DNA of 64,000 bases from NCBI RefSeq assembly GCF_029201565.1, contig NZ_CP104002.1:3997001-4061000 (forward strand), read 5' to 3'. The number at the start of each line of letters is the position of its first letter. Within the stretch, counting starts at the first letter, position 1. A program made the translations under genes and the position numbers. Of this stretch, positions 9,858-18,698 are shown in pieces. This DNA is from Devosia sp. SD17-2 (GTDB lineage: Bacteria > Pseudomonadota > Alphaproteobacteria > Rhizobiales > Devosiaceae). The notes under the pieces were generated by a model that was not told the DNA's origin, made no database searches, and was given only the letters and a program-made list of their open reading frames with translations.

Positions 9858-11057
9858 TCAGCTGGCCGATGGCGTGGCTGCGGTTTCCGCCTCGATGGCG
9901 TCAAAAGCGGCACCGAGCTTGGCCATGGCCTCTTCGATGTCGGCTTCGGTCACGATCAGCGGCGGCAGGAGGCGCAGCACATTGTCGCCGGCGCCGATGG
10001 TCAGCAGCCGGTGATCATCGCGCAGGCGACCGACGAAATCGCGCACGGGCGGGGTGATCTTGATGCCGGCAAGGAGACCCTTGCCGCGCAGCTCGAGCAC
10101 ATAGTCCGGATATTTCTGCGCCAGCTGGCCCAGATGCCAGGCGAGACGCTGGCCCATGGTGTTGACCTGGTCGAGGAAGCCCGGCGCCAGGATGCGATCG
10201 AGCACGGCATTGCCGACGGCGCAGGCCATCGGATTGCCGCCATAGGTGGAGCCATGGGTACCCGGCACCATGGAGGCTGCGACAGCCTCGGTGGCAAGGC
10301 AGGCGCCCAGCGGGAAGCCGCCACCAATGGCCTTGGCCACGGCGACGATGTCCGGGGTCACACCCGACCATTCATGGGCAAAGAAGCGACCGGTCCGGCC
10401 GAAACCGCACTGGACTTCGTCAAAGATCAGGACGAGGTCGTTCTCGTCGCAGATCTGGCGCAGGCCCTGCAAAAATTCATTGCTCATGGCGGTCACGCCG
10501 CCTTCGCCCTGCACGGGCTCGATCAGGATGGCGCAGGTCTGCGCCCCGACGAGCGCCTTGACGGCCTCGAGATCGCCCGGCGCAGTATGCTTGAAGCCGG
10601 CAACAGCCGGGCCGAAGCCTTCGATGTAGCTGGGGTTGCCTCCGGCAGCGATGGTGCCGAGCGTACGGCCGTGGAAGGCGCCGGTGAAGGCGATGATCTC
10701 GTAGCGATCCGGCTGGCCCTTGGAGAAGGCGTAGTGGCGCGCCGTCTTGATGGCGCACTCAAGCGCCTCGGCGCCCGAATTGGTGAAGAACACCTTGTCG
10801 GCAAAGGTCGCATCGACCAGCCGCTGGCCCAGCCGTTCCTGCTCGGGAATGGAGAAGACGTTGGAGGTGTGCCAGACCTTTTCGGCAGCAGCCTTGAGGG
10901 CGCTCACCAGATGCGGGTCGCCATGGCCCAAGGCGTTCACCGCGATGCCGGAATGAAAGTCGAGATAGTCTCGGCCCTGCTGGTCATAAAGGCGCATGCC
11001 CTCGCCCCGCTCAAAGGCGAGTTCAGACCGAGCGTATGTGCCATAGAGCGCAGACAT
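9858..11057 (-). CDS. argD: Acetylornithine aminotransferase
   Basis: PLP-dependent class III aminotransferase converting N-acetylglutamate semialdehyde to N-acetylornithine; often also acts on succinyldiaminopimelate. Seen: [15 protein letters not shown] near the N-terminus, [21 protein letters not shown] with the cofactor aspartate, and the Schiff-base lysine in [15 protein letters not shown]. The ATG at 11057 with AAAGGAAA gives 399 aa, normal for the family. First gene of the argD-argF-hslO operon; it has a leader with a terminator-like hairpin. Confidence 0.95.
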   Translation of the reverse strand: MSALYGTYARSELAFERGEGMRLYDQQGRDYLDFHSGIAVNALGHGDPHLVSALKAAAEKVWHTSNVFSIPEQERLGQRLVDATFADKVFFTNSGAEALECAIKTARHYAFSKGQPDRYEIIAFTGAFHGRTLGTIAAGGNPSYIEGFGPAVAGFKHTAPGDLEAVKALVGAQTCAILIEPVQGEGGVTAMSNEFLQGLRQICDENDLVLIFDEVQCGFGRTGRFFAHEWSGVTPDIVAVAKAIGGGFPLGACLATEAVAASMVPGTHGSTYGGNPMACAVGNAVLDRILAPGFLDQVNTMGQRLAWHLGQLAQKYPDYVLELRGKGLLAGIKITPPVRDFVGRLRDDHRLLTIGAGDNVLRLLPPLIVTEADIEEAMAKLGAAFDAIEAETAATPSAS

Positions 11058-11141
11058 GGGACGTTTCCTTTTCTCAACCGTTTTTTTGCACGCGGCGACC
11101 CCGCAGGGCACCAACCGTGGCAAAGCTGCCACAAAAACCAA

Positions 11142-11167
11142 AAACGCGCCGGTTCGGACGCGCGTTT
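11142..11167 (-). terminator. Terminator-like hairpin in the argD leader
   Basis: AAACGCGC / GCGCGTTT perfect 8-bp stem with a 10-base loop; on the minus strand it is followed by TTTGGTTTTTG. It lies 85-110 bases before the argD ATG and just after the predicted promoter, so premature termination is possible. No leader peptide was recognised. Confidence 0.45.
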
Positions 11168-11176
11168 GGCCACGAG

Positions 11177-11205
11177 AATTAGGCGAATTCGGTCTGCCAA
11201 GTCAA
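11177..11205 (-). promoter_or_regulatory. Predicted sigma-70 promoter of argD
   Basis: On the minus strand TTGACT, 17 bases, CTAATT. The -35 box matches five of six consensus positions and the -10 box four of six. It would place the transcript start a few bases before the leader hairpin. Confidence 0.5.
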
Positions 11206-11230
11206 CGCACTCGCGCCAAGTCTCTGATTT

Positions 11231-11429
11231 GACTCAAGGATTGTTAAGACGATTTTAACCAATGAATAAACGGGGAAATTCGCCCCCGACTCTTGATCCC
11301 GATTCCCCCGATGGCGTAGTCTCAATCCTGTCGGGGGACACGATATTTCGTGCGGCGGACCCGCTCAGCATACGAGCTGTAGAGTCGTAAAGGCTGCCAA
11401 GCCCACTTTGGCGGCACAATAGAGGATTC
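11231..11429. promoter_or_regulatory. Cluster of five GANTC (CcrM methylation) sites upstream of gcrA
   Basis: GANTC occurs at 11231, 11288, 11301, 11382 and 11425. A random 200-base stretch would hold about one. CcrM methylates GANTC and GcrA activates promoters through methylated GANTC in Caulobacter-type cell-cycle control, so clustering before gcrA itself suggests methylation-dependent regulation (inference). Confidence 0.5.
11244..11258. promoter_or_regulatory. CtrA box upstream of gcrA
   Basis: Exact match to the full CtrA site TTAA-N7-TTAA, about 185 bases before the gcrA ATG. CtrA represses gcrA in Caulobacter; the site suggests the same wiring here. It lies about 40 bases upstream of the argD promoter, so argD could be touched too. 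Confidence 0.65.
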
Positions 11430-11439
11430 TATTTTGACA

Positions 11440-12015
11440 ATGGTTTCAGGAACGCAGCCGGCTGGCTGGACCGACGATCGCGTCGAGCTTTTGAAGAAGC
11501 TCTGGATGGAAGGCCTCAGCGCCAGCCAGATCGCCGGCGAACTCGGCGAAGGCGTGACCCGCAATGCCGTGATCGGCAAGGTTCACCGCCTCAAGCTGTC
11601 GGCACGAGCCAAGCCGACCAATACCACGCCCCGGGCACGGCCCGCAGCGCGTCCCGCGCCGCGCCGCCCGGCCAGCCCCTCGGTTTCGGCGGGCGTCAGC
11701 CCGATGGCAGCAGCTGCAAAGCCGCGCCCGCAGACGACCATTTCCCGTCCCCAGGTCATGGGCGCAACGGCTCTCGCCGTCAGCCCCCAGATCGAGACCG
11801 AAATGTATGTGGCGCCTGCCGCTGCCGAGCTGTTTATTCCCGAGCACAAGCGCCTGTCGCTGCTTCAGCTCAATGAACACACCTGCAAGTGGCCAATCGG
11901 CGATCCGCTGACCAAGGATTTTTATTTCTGCGGCCAGCACAGCCTGGAGACCGGCCCATACTGCGAGTTCCACTCGCGTCGCGCCTATCACCAGCTCGAC
12001 AAGCGCAAGCGCTGA
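11440..12015 (+). CDS. gcrA: Cell-cycle regulator GcrA
   Basis: Sigma-70-interacting transcription factor that acts at GANTC-methylated promoters in alphaproteobacteria. The N-terminal helix-turn-helix (residues 1-50) carries WTDDRVELLKKLW, LSASQIAGELG and TRNAVIGKVHRL, the family hallmark. An Ala/Pro/Arg-rich linker follows, then the C-terminal sigma-binding region with TCKWPIGDP, FYFCG and GPYCEFHSRRAY. 191 aa. The ATG at 11440 is used because it starts the conserved domain; a TTG six bases upstream is less likely. AGAGGA lies about 14 bases before it. A strong terminator follows. Confidence 0.95.
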   Translation: MVSGTQPAGWTDDRVELLKKLWMEGLSASQIAGELGEGVTRNAVIGKVHRLKLSARAKPTNTTPRARPAARPAPRRPASPSVSAGVSPMAAAAKPRPQTTISRPQVMGATALAVSPQIETEMYVAPAAAELFIPEHKRLSLLQLNEHTCKWPIGDPLTKDFYFCGQHSLETGPYCEFHSRRAYHQLDKRKR

Positions 12016-12040
12016 GGCCTCCTCAGCACCGGAAATGAAC

Positions 12041-12061
12041 AAGGGCGCCAGTGGCGCCCTT
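12041..12061 (+). terminator. Rho-independent terminator of gcrA
   Basis: AAGGGCGCC, AGT loop, GGCGCCCTT, then TTCTT. The same stem is used after pckA (36093-36113). It lies between convergent genes and may serve both. Confidence 0.85.
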
Positions 12062-12087
12062 TTCTTATGGTCTGTCGCCAGAAGATT

Positions 12088-12357
12088 TCAGCTTTCGAGA
12101 TACATCGGCTCGGACTGGCTCGGCCCCTGCCCGACCACCGTCGGCAAGCCGTGGCGCCTGGCCATCACCTGGCGGCCCTGCCAGGTCAGCCGGAGCCCAT
12201 GCAGCGTTATTTCAGCCAGACGATGGTAGCAAAGCGTCCGCTGTACGCGCCATTCCACATGCTTTTGCGGCCCGCCCGTCATGGCCAGCATGACCAGTTG
12301 TTCCTGCATCTTGAGCTGGTTCCAGTGCAACTCTTCAGCCCTGCGGAAAATCTCCAT
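12088..12357 (-). CDS. Small hypothetical protein (89 aa)
   Basis: Not recognised. The ATG at 12357 is preceded by a good GGAGGCG ribosome site, which argues it is a real gene; a longer reading to 12492 lacks such support. The product starts MEIFRRAEELHWNQLKMQEQ, is helical and basic in the middle (CYHRLAEITLHGLRL), and has no signal peptide or membrane helix. It converges on gcrA and diverges from polA. Conservation in related genomes would decide whether it is real. Confidence 0.5.
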   Translation of the reverse strand: MEIFRRAEELHWNQLKMQEQLVMLAMTGGPQKHVEWRVQRTLCYHRLAEITLHGLRLTWQGRQVMARRHGLPTVVGQGPSQSEPMYLES

Positions 12358-12525
12358 GGCCACGCCTCCACGACAATATACGAATGCATTCAACGCTCTG
12401 GCGGGTCGGAGGTTGCCAACGCCTCCGTATTTCTCCCGGTAGGATGTCCGGTCTGGCGCAAAAATGAGGTACCGCTTTTGTTCCCGAGCCATTAGAGTTG
12501 CGGCCGCTTACAAAGGGGAATCGTC

Positions 12526-15441
12526 ATGCATCTGCTGCTCGTTGATGGCTCGGGTTATATCTTCCGCGCCTTCCACGCCCTGCCGCCGCTCAACCGCAAG
12601 TCCGACGGACTGCCGGTGGGAAGTGTCCAGGGGTTCTGCAACATGCTGTTCAAGCTGACGCAGGACATGGACGGCGATGATGCCCCAACCCATATGGCGG
12701 TCATTTTCGACGCCAAGGGCAAGACCTTCCGCGACGACATCTACCCGCAATACAAGGCCCAGCGCCCGCCGGCGCCCGAGGAGCTGGTGCCGCAATTCCC
12801 CCTCACCCGCTCAGCGACGCGCGCCTTCTCCATTCCCTCCATTGAAATGGAGGGCTGGGAAGCCGACGACATCATGGCCACCTATGCCTGCATGGCGCGC
12901 GATGCCGGCATGAAAGTGACCATCGCCTCATCAGACAAGGATCTGATGCAGCTCGTCGAGCCCGATGGCTCGATCCGCCTGCTCGACACCATTCCCCGCC
13001 CCGGCCAGCCGCCGCTGCGCTGGATCGGCCCGGATGAAGTGTTCGCCAAATTCGGCGTTTCCCCGGACAAGGTCGTGGACGTGCAGGCGCTCTGTGGCGA
13101 CAGCGTCGACAATGTCCCCGGCGTGCCCGGCATTGGCGTCAAAACCGCGGCCGAACTCATCAATACCTATGGCGATCTCGAAACCCTGCTCGAGCGCGCC
13201 GGCGAGATCAAGCAGCCTGCCCGCCGGCAGAAGCTGATCGACAATGCCGATCTCGCCCGGATTTCCAAGACGCTGGTGACGCTCGAACGCGCCGTGCCGG
13301 TCGAGCTCGACCTCGACGGGCTCGTGCGCCAGCCGATGAGCCCGTCGGCGCTGTTCCCGTTCCTCAAGGCGATGGAATTTGCCACCATCACCAAGCGCCT
13401 CGCCGGCCTGCTCGACGCCAATCCCGACGACTTTGAAGCCGACCCCGATCTGCGCGCCGGTGGCGCCTCGGCTCCCGCCTCGCTCAAGTCGACGACGCTC
13501 TCCGTGGCCAAGGCCAAGCTCGCCGCCAATGTCGTGCCCGGCACTGGCCCGGCGCGTCTCGCCGCAGAAGAGCATGCGCGCGTAAAGGCCATTCCCGTCA
13601 ATTACGAAGCCTACGAAACGATCACCACGCCTGAGCAGCTCGCGGCCTGGGTGGCAAAGATCGTCGATGTCGGGCATGTCGCCATCGACACCGAAACCAC
13701 CGGACTCGATCCGCAATCGGCCGATCTCGTCGGCGTCTGTCTCTCCACCCAGATCGGCGAAGGCGCCTATATCCCGGTTGGCCACGCCAAGGCCGGCGAC
13801 CTTTTGTCCGGCGGCGGGCTGGTCGAAGGCCAGCTGCCCATCCGCGATGTGCTCGATGCCCTCAAGCCCGTTCTCGAGGCGCGCTCGATCCTCAAGATCG
13901 GCCAGAACACCAAATATGACGTCGAGATCTTTGCGCGCTACGGCATCGCCATGGCGCCGATCGATGACACCATGCTCATCTCCTATGCACTCGATGGCCC
14001 GCGCTATAACGGCCTCGACGTGCTGGCCGATCATTGGCTCGACCACAAGACCATCACCTTCACCGCCCTTGCCGGCACCGGCAAGAACCAGAAGACCTTC
14101 GACCAGCTCGAAATCCCCGAGGCCGCCCGCTATGGCGCCGAGGACGCCGACATTACCCTGCGGCTCTGGCATGTGCTGAAGCCGCGCCTGTCGGCCGAAA
14201 ACGCCACCACGCTCTATGAAACGCTGGAGCGCCCGCTCGCCCCGGTGCTCGCCCGTATGGAAGCGCGCGGGATCACTGTCGACCGGCAGATCCTCGCCCG
14301 CCTCTCGGGTGATTTTGCCCAGCGCGCCGCCGCCTTCGAGGCCGAGGCGCATGAGCTTGCCGGCCAGAGCTTCAATCTCGGCTCGCCCAAACAGCTCGGC
14401 GAAATCCTCTTTGAAAAAATGCAGATCGAGGGCGGCACCAAGACCAAGACCGGCGCCTGGTCGACCGGCGCCGATGTGCTCGAAGACCTCGCCCTCAAGG
14501 GCGTGCCGCTGGCGCGCACCATTGTCGACTGGCGGCAGCTGACCAAGCTCAAGGGCACCTATACCGATGCGCTGCCCAGCTATATCAACCAGCGCACCGG
14601 CCGGGTGCACACCTCCTACCAGCAGGCGAGCGTGCTCACCGGGCGCCTCTCGTCCAACGAGCCGAACCTCCAAAACATTCCGGTCCGCACCGCCGACGGC
14701 CGAAAAATCCGCGCCGCCTTCGTGGCCGCGCCGGGCAAGGTGCTGATCTCGGCCGACTATTCGCAGATCGAGCTGCGCGTTCTCGCCCATATCGCCGATA
14801 TCCAGGCGCTCAAGGACGCGTTCGAGGAAGGTCTCGACATTCACGCCATGACGGCGAGCGAAATGTTCAATGTCCCGGTCAAGGACATGCCGAGCGAAGT
14901 GCGCCGCCGCGCCAAGGCGATCAATTTCGGCATCATCTATGGCATTTCCGCCTTTGGTCTCGCCAACCAGCTCGGCATCGCCCGCGGCGAGGCGGGGGAC
15001 TATATCAAGACCTATTTCGAGCGCTTCCCGGGCATCAAGGACTATATGGATGCCCAGAAAATGCGGGTGAAGGCCGAGGGCCATGTCACCACGATCTTTG
15101 GCCGAAAGATCCAGTTCCCCAATGCCAATTCGGGCAATCCGTCCGAGCGCAGCTTTGTCGAACGCGCCTCCATCAACGCCCCGATCCAGGGTTCTGCCGC
15201 CGACATCATCCGCCGCGCCATGATCCGCATGGAGCCCGAGCTGCAAAAGGCCGGCATCGACGCCGACATGCTCTTACAGGTGCATGACGAACTGATTTTT
15301 GAGGTCCCCGAAGGCACCGAAGATCAGGCCATCCCGGTTATTAAGCGGGTCATGGAAACAGCAGCGGAACCGGCCGTGCGCTTAACCGTGCCGATCCAGG
15401 TGGATGCGCATGCGGCTAAGAATTGGGACGAGGCGCATTGA
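12526..15441 (+). CDS. polA: DNA polymerase I
   Basis: Replication and repair polymerase with all three activities. Residues 1-290: 5'-3' exonuclease with VDGSGYIFRAFHALPP, SSDKDLMQL and the GDSVDNVPGVPGIGVKTA helix-hairpin-helix. Residues about 365-560: 3'-5' proofreading domain with intact DTETTGLDP, QNTKYD and YGAEDAD. The rest is the polymerase: SADYSQIELRVLAH (motif A), RRRAKAINFGIIYGIS (O-helix) and VHDELIFEV (motif C). 971 aa, slightly longer than E. coli Pol I. GGGGAA ribosome site seven bases before the ATG. Confidence 0.98.
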   Translation: MHLLLVDGSGYIFRAFHALPPLNRKSDGLPVGSVQGFCNMLFKLTQDMDGDDAPTHMAVIFDAKGKTFRDDIYPQYKAQRPPAPEELVPQFPLTRSATRAFSIPSIEMEGWEADDIMATYACMARDAGMKVTIASSDKDLMQLVEPDGSIRLLDTIPRPGQPPLRWIGPDEVFAKFGVSPDKVVDVQALCGDSVDNVPGVPGIGVKTAAELINTYGDLETLLERAGEIKQPARRQKLIDNADLARISKTLVTLERAVPVELDLDGLVRQPMSPSALFPFLKAMEFATITKRLAGLLDANPDDFEADPDLRAGGASAPASLKSTTLSVAKAKLAANVVPGTGPARLAAEEHARVKAIPVNYEAYETITTPEQLAAWVAKIVDVGHVAIDTETTGLDPQSADLVGVCLSTQIGEGAYIPVGHAKAGDLLSGGGLVEGQLPIRDVLDALKPVLEARSILKIGQNTKYDVEIFARYGIAMAPIDDTMLISYALDGPRYNGLDVLADHWLDHKTITFTALAGTGKNQKTFDQLEIPEAARYGAEDADITLRLWHVLKPRLSAENATTLYETLERPLAPVLARMEARGITVDRQILARLSGDFAQRAAAFEAEAHELAGQSFNLGSPKQLGEILFEKMQIEGGTKTKTGAWSTGADVLEDLALKGVPLARTIVDWRQLTKLKGTYTDALPSYINQRTGRVHTSYQQASVLTGRLSSNEPNLQNIPVRTADGRKIRAAFVAAPGKVLISADYSQIELRVLAHIADIQALKDAFEEGLDIHAMTASEMFNVPVKDMPSEVRRRAKAINFGIIYGISAFGLANQLGIARGEAGDYIKTYFERFPGIKDYMDAQKMRVKAEGHVTTIFGRKIQFPNANSGNPSERSFVERASINAPIQGSAADIIRRAMIRMEPELQKAGIDADMLLQVHDELIFEVPEGTEDQAIPVIKRVMETAAEPAVRLTVPIQVDAHAAKNWDEAH

Positions 15442-15474
15442 CACAGAGAGCGATGCCTAAGAGCCCAACCGCGA

Positions 15475-16398
15475 TCAGTTCGCATAGGTCCTAACCACAT
15501 CTTTGATGTTCTTGGCCAACCGGTAAATGTCTTCAACGCTGTCAAGTTCATGCCGTGCGCCGTCCTTGTCAGCGCCAAACATGGTTACGAATTTCATTTT
15601 CTCATTAAAGTGCAGGCGCACAATTGGCTTGCGGTTATTGTCGTCAAACAGGATCGCGCAATAGGATTGTGCGTCGCGTAAAGTTATGCGTGAAACTGGA
15701 GCAACCTCGGCTGCAATGGCTCGTACAATCATGAAGCCCTGAAGCTCTTCTTCCGTCGTCTCGATTTTCTTATCGTCCACGGCAGGGATCGCTTCCTCGG
15801 CGCCGCCATCGAAAGCGACGTCGATTTTATGTTTCGCGCGTTGTCGGAATAAATCGGAGAATGCTCTCCGCACAATCGGCTTCAGAGATTCCACAACTGG
15901 CATACGCAACTGGCCTTCGTAGAAGTCCTTTGCGACCATCCGAACGAACGCCTCGTCCGGTTCTGCCCATTGTTTCTCAATAAACGCAATCGCGCCGCGT
16001 AGATACTTCAGCGTCGAGGCCGCCGATTTGATGTTTTCGATGGAGAAGCTGGCCTTGTGGAATTTTTCTAGCTCCTTCAGGTCGTTCTCATCGTAAGCTA
16101 AGAGGTCAAACTTGAAGAAGGGCGTCGCGTCCATCTTGTTAGGCGCTTCTAAATCCGTGAAAAACCAGATCTGAAGACCGTTGGTTAGAATTCCGATATT
16201 CGCATAACAGGTGTGAAAATATCGGAACAGCTGGCTGTACTGAGCATCACGCAAGCTTACGGACACAGACTTAGCTTCAACCAGATATTCTATCCGATCG
16301 CCGATTTTCGCGGCGTAATCGATTTTCTCTCCCTTCTTGAGACCAACGTCAGCAACATATTCAGGAATGACTTGGGTCGGGTCGAAAACGTCAAACCC
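15475..16398 (-). pseudogene. Orphan HsdR-N-type nuclease gene, 3' part (interrupted by IS)
   Basis: C-terminal part of a protein with the type I restriction HsdR N-terminal-like nuclease domain. Reading upstream of the first internal start (16266) the frame stays open to the IS edge and encodes FDPTQVIPEYVADVGLKKGEKIDYAAK and EYLVEAKS, the PD-(D/E)xK core (D and ExK). The remaining 260 residues are the family's C-terminal region. With the 5' part at 17248-17467 the frame is restored exactly if the IS and one TA copy are removed, giving about 350 aa. No hsdM or hsdS is nearby. AT content is higher than in the neighbours, suggesting acquired DNA. Confidence 0.85.
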
Positions 16399-16475
16399 TA
16401 GGGTCCAAACCCAATCAGGTTGTTGAATAGGGGCTGCAAATCAGATTCTCTGGCTTCGGATAAGCCGGAGGCATT

Positions 16476-17231
16476 GATGAGCAGACTGTTTTGGTTGAGT
16501 GACGAAGCCTGGGTGGCCATTGAGCCCCACCTTCCCAAGAACCAGCCTGGAGCCCGACGGGTTGATGACCGGCGGGTGATTTCGGGGATCATTCACATGC
16601 TCAAATGCGGCGGGCGCTGGGCTGATTGCCCTGGCGAGTATGGTCCTTCGACCACCATCTACAATCGTTGGAACCGTTGGAGCCGCCGCGGTATATGGGC
16701 ACGCATTCTTGCGGCTCTGACCGAACAGGGCTGGATTGCCGAGACCGCCCAGATCGACAGCAGCTATATCAAGGCCCATCGTTGTGCAGGTGGGGGAAAA
16801 GGGGGGCGCGAGCCAATGCCATTGGCATCTCGCGTGGTGGCCGGACCACCAAGGTCCATGCGCTTGTCGACGTTATCGGCAGACCACTCTGCCTCGTCCT
16901 GACACCCGGCAATGCCTCGGACATGAAGGGAGCAGATCTGCTCATCGCCCACACAACGGGTATGAAGAGGATTATCGCGGACCGGGGCTATGATGCCAAC
17001 CGTCTTCGCTCCACTCTTCGAAGTCAAAACACCATCCCGGTGATCCCCGGCCGCAAGAACCGCAAGCGCAAAATCCGATACGATGAGAAACGCTACAAGG
17101 ACCGCTGGCGCGTTGAGGCCATGTTCTGCCGCCTCAAGGATTTCCGCCGCGTCGCCACACGGTACGACAAGCTCGCTCGGAATTATCTATCTGCCGTCAT
17201 GCTCGCAGCAGCAGTTGCGTACTGGCTATGA
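16476..17231 (+). CDS. IS5-family transposase, made by -1 frameshift (OrfA 16476-16902, OrfB frame to 17231)
   Basis: DDE transposase in two frames. OrfA starts MSRLFWLSDEAW and holds the DUF4096-like N-terminal region and the first catalytic aspartate (AQIDSSYIKAH). The -1 frame continues with TTKVHALVDVIGRP, LTPGNASDMKGA, the second aspartate in IIADRGYDANRLR and the glutamate in WRVEAMFCRLKDFRRVATRYD (Y-R-E signature). The switch can occur at 16794-16800. Frameshifted product about 251 aa, normal for the group. Confidence 0.88.
16794..16800 (+). other. Slippery heptamer for -1 transposase frameshift
   Basis: GGGAAAA, in phase as G GGA AAA in the OrfA frame, fits the canonical X-XXY-YYZ pattern and precedes a run of six Gs. 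Slipping one base back moves the ribosome into the OrfB frame exactly where OrfA loses similarity to transposases. Confidence 0.65.
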
Positions 17232-17247
17232 TTGAGTCTCAACCCTA

Positions 17248-17467
17248 AAACCCGTAAAAACGGCATCACAATAGCGTTTTTCGTCGCCTCTTCGGTTTGC
17301 GCAATTGCTTGCGCACTTATTGCTCTCTTTGCTAGATCAGCAACTTCTTCCCTAAACGAAATCGCATCCCCCAACACTATTTTCAGGCTATTCAGGAACA
17401 GCTTTTCTGTAAATCGCTTTCTATTGAAGTTAATCGGATGTGATCTGAGGTGGGCTAGGCCGGCCAC
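17248..17467 (-). pseudogene. Orphan HsdR-N-type nuclease gene, 5' part (interrupted by IS)
   Basis: Encodes the N-terminal helices EEVADLAKRAISAQAIAQTE and EATKNAIVMPFLRVLG, typical of HsdR-N-like nucleases just before the catalytic core. The frame runs into the IS at 17247. The start is uncertain: ATG 17467 gives extra unconserved residues, while a GTG at 17377 starts nearer the conserved part. It rejoins the piece at 15475-16398 without loss of a base once the IS is removed. Confidence 0.8.
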
Positions 17468-17469
17468 AA

Positions 17470-17691
17470 CTTATCCCCGCCCACTTCCACGTCTGCGCCA
17501 TTGCACTTAGCCGGCGGCGAATGATCGTGTCGCCGAAGTCGAATTTGAGGGGTAGCTCAGCGCCACCCGCAGCCACTCGTCCTCGCCCAGCTGGCGCAGG
17601 GGACGTGGCCGGCACTCATCGCCCCTCGACCAAACAAGCCCAATGACACCCGGCCCGTCCGCAGGCACAATGCCCGGATGGGAGTTTTGCG
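17470..17691. other. Intergenic stretch, possible gene remnant
   Basis: No intact gene. On the minus strand one frame reads RPLRQLGEDEWLRVALSY before a stop near 17510, which has protein-like composition and could be the tail of a decayed gene. Not identified. The 3' end holds the ribosome site (GGGAG) of the following phosphotransferase gene. Confidence 0.25.
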
Positions 17692-18473
17692 GTGACCATC
17701 GATACCGAAGAAGTTCTGACTGGCGGCGGTCGCACGGCGGTTTCGCGGATCGGGCGGTCGTGCATCGCCAGACAGGTCCTTGGGCGCCCGCAGTTCATGC
17801 GCTGTTGCGCTTTCTCGAGGCAGAAGGTTTTTCAGGCGCGCCGCGCGTTGTTGGGACGGGTTTTGATGACACCGGCCGGGAAACCCTGACCTTCGTTGCC
17901 GGCGCGTCGCCGCATCCTGGGCCCTGGCCGGAGGGTTCGCACTTTCTCCTTGGGCAAATGCTGGCCGAATTTCACGACCTCACCCGACGGTTTAAGCCGC
18001 CGCCGAATGCCATCTGGCGAGACTGGTTCGGCAGGACGCTGGGCGATAGCGTCCGCCTCATCGGTCACTGCGATCTCGGCGACTGGAATATTTTGGCCCA
18101 ATCCGGCAGCCCCATTGCCTTCATCGATTGGGAGCAGGCCGGCCCGGTCGACCCCATGGTCGAGCTGGCGCAATTGTGCTGGCTCAACGCGCATCTCTTT
18201 GATGACGACCTCGAAGAGCGCCTCGGCCTCGCGACAGCCGAAATCCGCGCCAGGCATTTTCGGGCCATCGCCGATGGATATGGCCTTGGGCAGAGCCGAC
18301 GGGCCCAGCTTGTCGACACAATGATCCGGCTGGCGCTGCACGACACCGCGAACGAGGCGATCGAAGCGCGGATCGTCCCCGACAGCACCGATCCAACGCC
18401 CCTCTGGGCGCTCGCTTGGCGGGCCCGCAGCGCTGCGTGGATGGATCGAAACCGCGCCCTGCTGTCGCGGTAA
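17692..18473 (+). pseudogene. Aminoglycoside-phosphotransferase-family gene with a frameshift
   Basis: APH/choline-kinase-fold phosphotransferase. The GTG at 17692 has a good GGGAG ribosome site and starts MTIDTEEVLTGGGRTAVSRIG, the family N-terminus, but the rest (HRQTGPWAPAVHALLRFLEA and onward) lies in the -1 frame. The shift falls at about 17745-17760 and looks like loss of one base. The catalytic loop is intact as HCDLGDWN with IDWEQAGPVDP for metal binding. Either a true lesion or a sequence error. An alternative start at 17643 in the downstream frame gives an unconserved N-terminus. Substrate unknown; resistance is not implied. Confidence 0.65.
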
Positions 18474-18698
18474 GTCATCGCCGGCGCCACCAAAAGCGCA
18501 GCGCGCGGCAAAGCCCCGATCTAATCCAGATTTTTTCCTGTCCCGACAACTATTTGATTTACGCCATTCAGCTCAAGCAAACAAACCGACCCAACACATC
18601 AAATTGAACAGACTGATAAATACTCGTTCTTAAAATTACCTGAAATTAGGATTTTACAAATATTCTGAGCGTCGGATCATTAGTTGTAGAGTTGCAAA
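18474..18698. other. AT-richer intergenic region, nothing identified
   Basis: 225 bases between the phosphotransferase and the pseudo-receiver gene. Locally AT-rich around 18600-18660. A near-CtrA motif (TTAA-N7-TGAA, one mismatch) lies near 18632 but is too weak to call. Confidence 0.3.

Larger units (their letters stand above)
16401..17245 (+). mobile_element. IS5-family (IS427-group) insertion sequence, complete
   Basis: 845 bp. The ends begin GGGTCCAAACCCAATCA on the left and, inverted, GGGTTGAGACTCAATCA on the right: 13 of 17 positions match. A TA dinucleotide stands on both sides (16399-16400 and 17246-17247), the two-base target duplication usual for this group. The inside carries two overlapping transposase frames joined by a slippery site. 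It lies inside a nuclease gene and looks recent, since both the duplication and the host frame are intact. Confidence 0.9.

Noticed and set aside
12931..15246. 771-codon open frame antisense to polA
   Set aside because: Shadow of a GC-rich gene with strong codon bias; composition is not protein-like and polA is certain on the other strand.
17692..18473. Aminoglycoside resistance determinant
   Set aside because: The fold is shared by many phosphotransferases with unrelated substrates, and the gene is frameshifted.
18625..18645. Near-CtrA motif TTAA-N7-TGAA
   Set aside because: One mismatch in an AT-rich stretch; likely chance.
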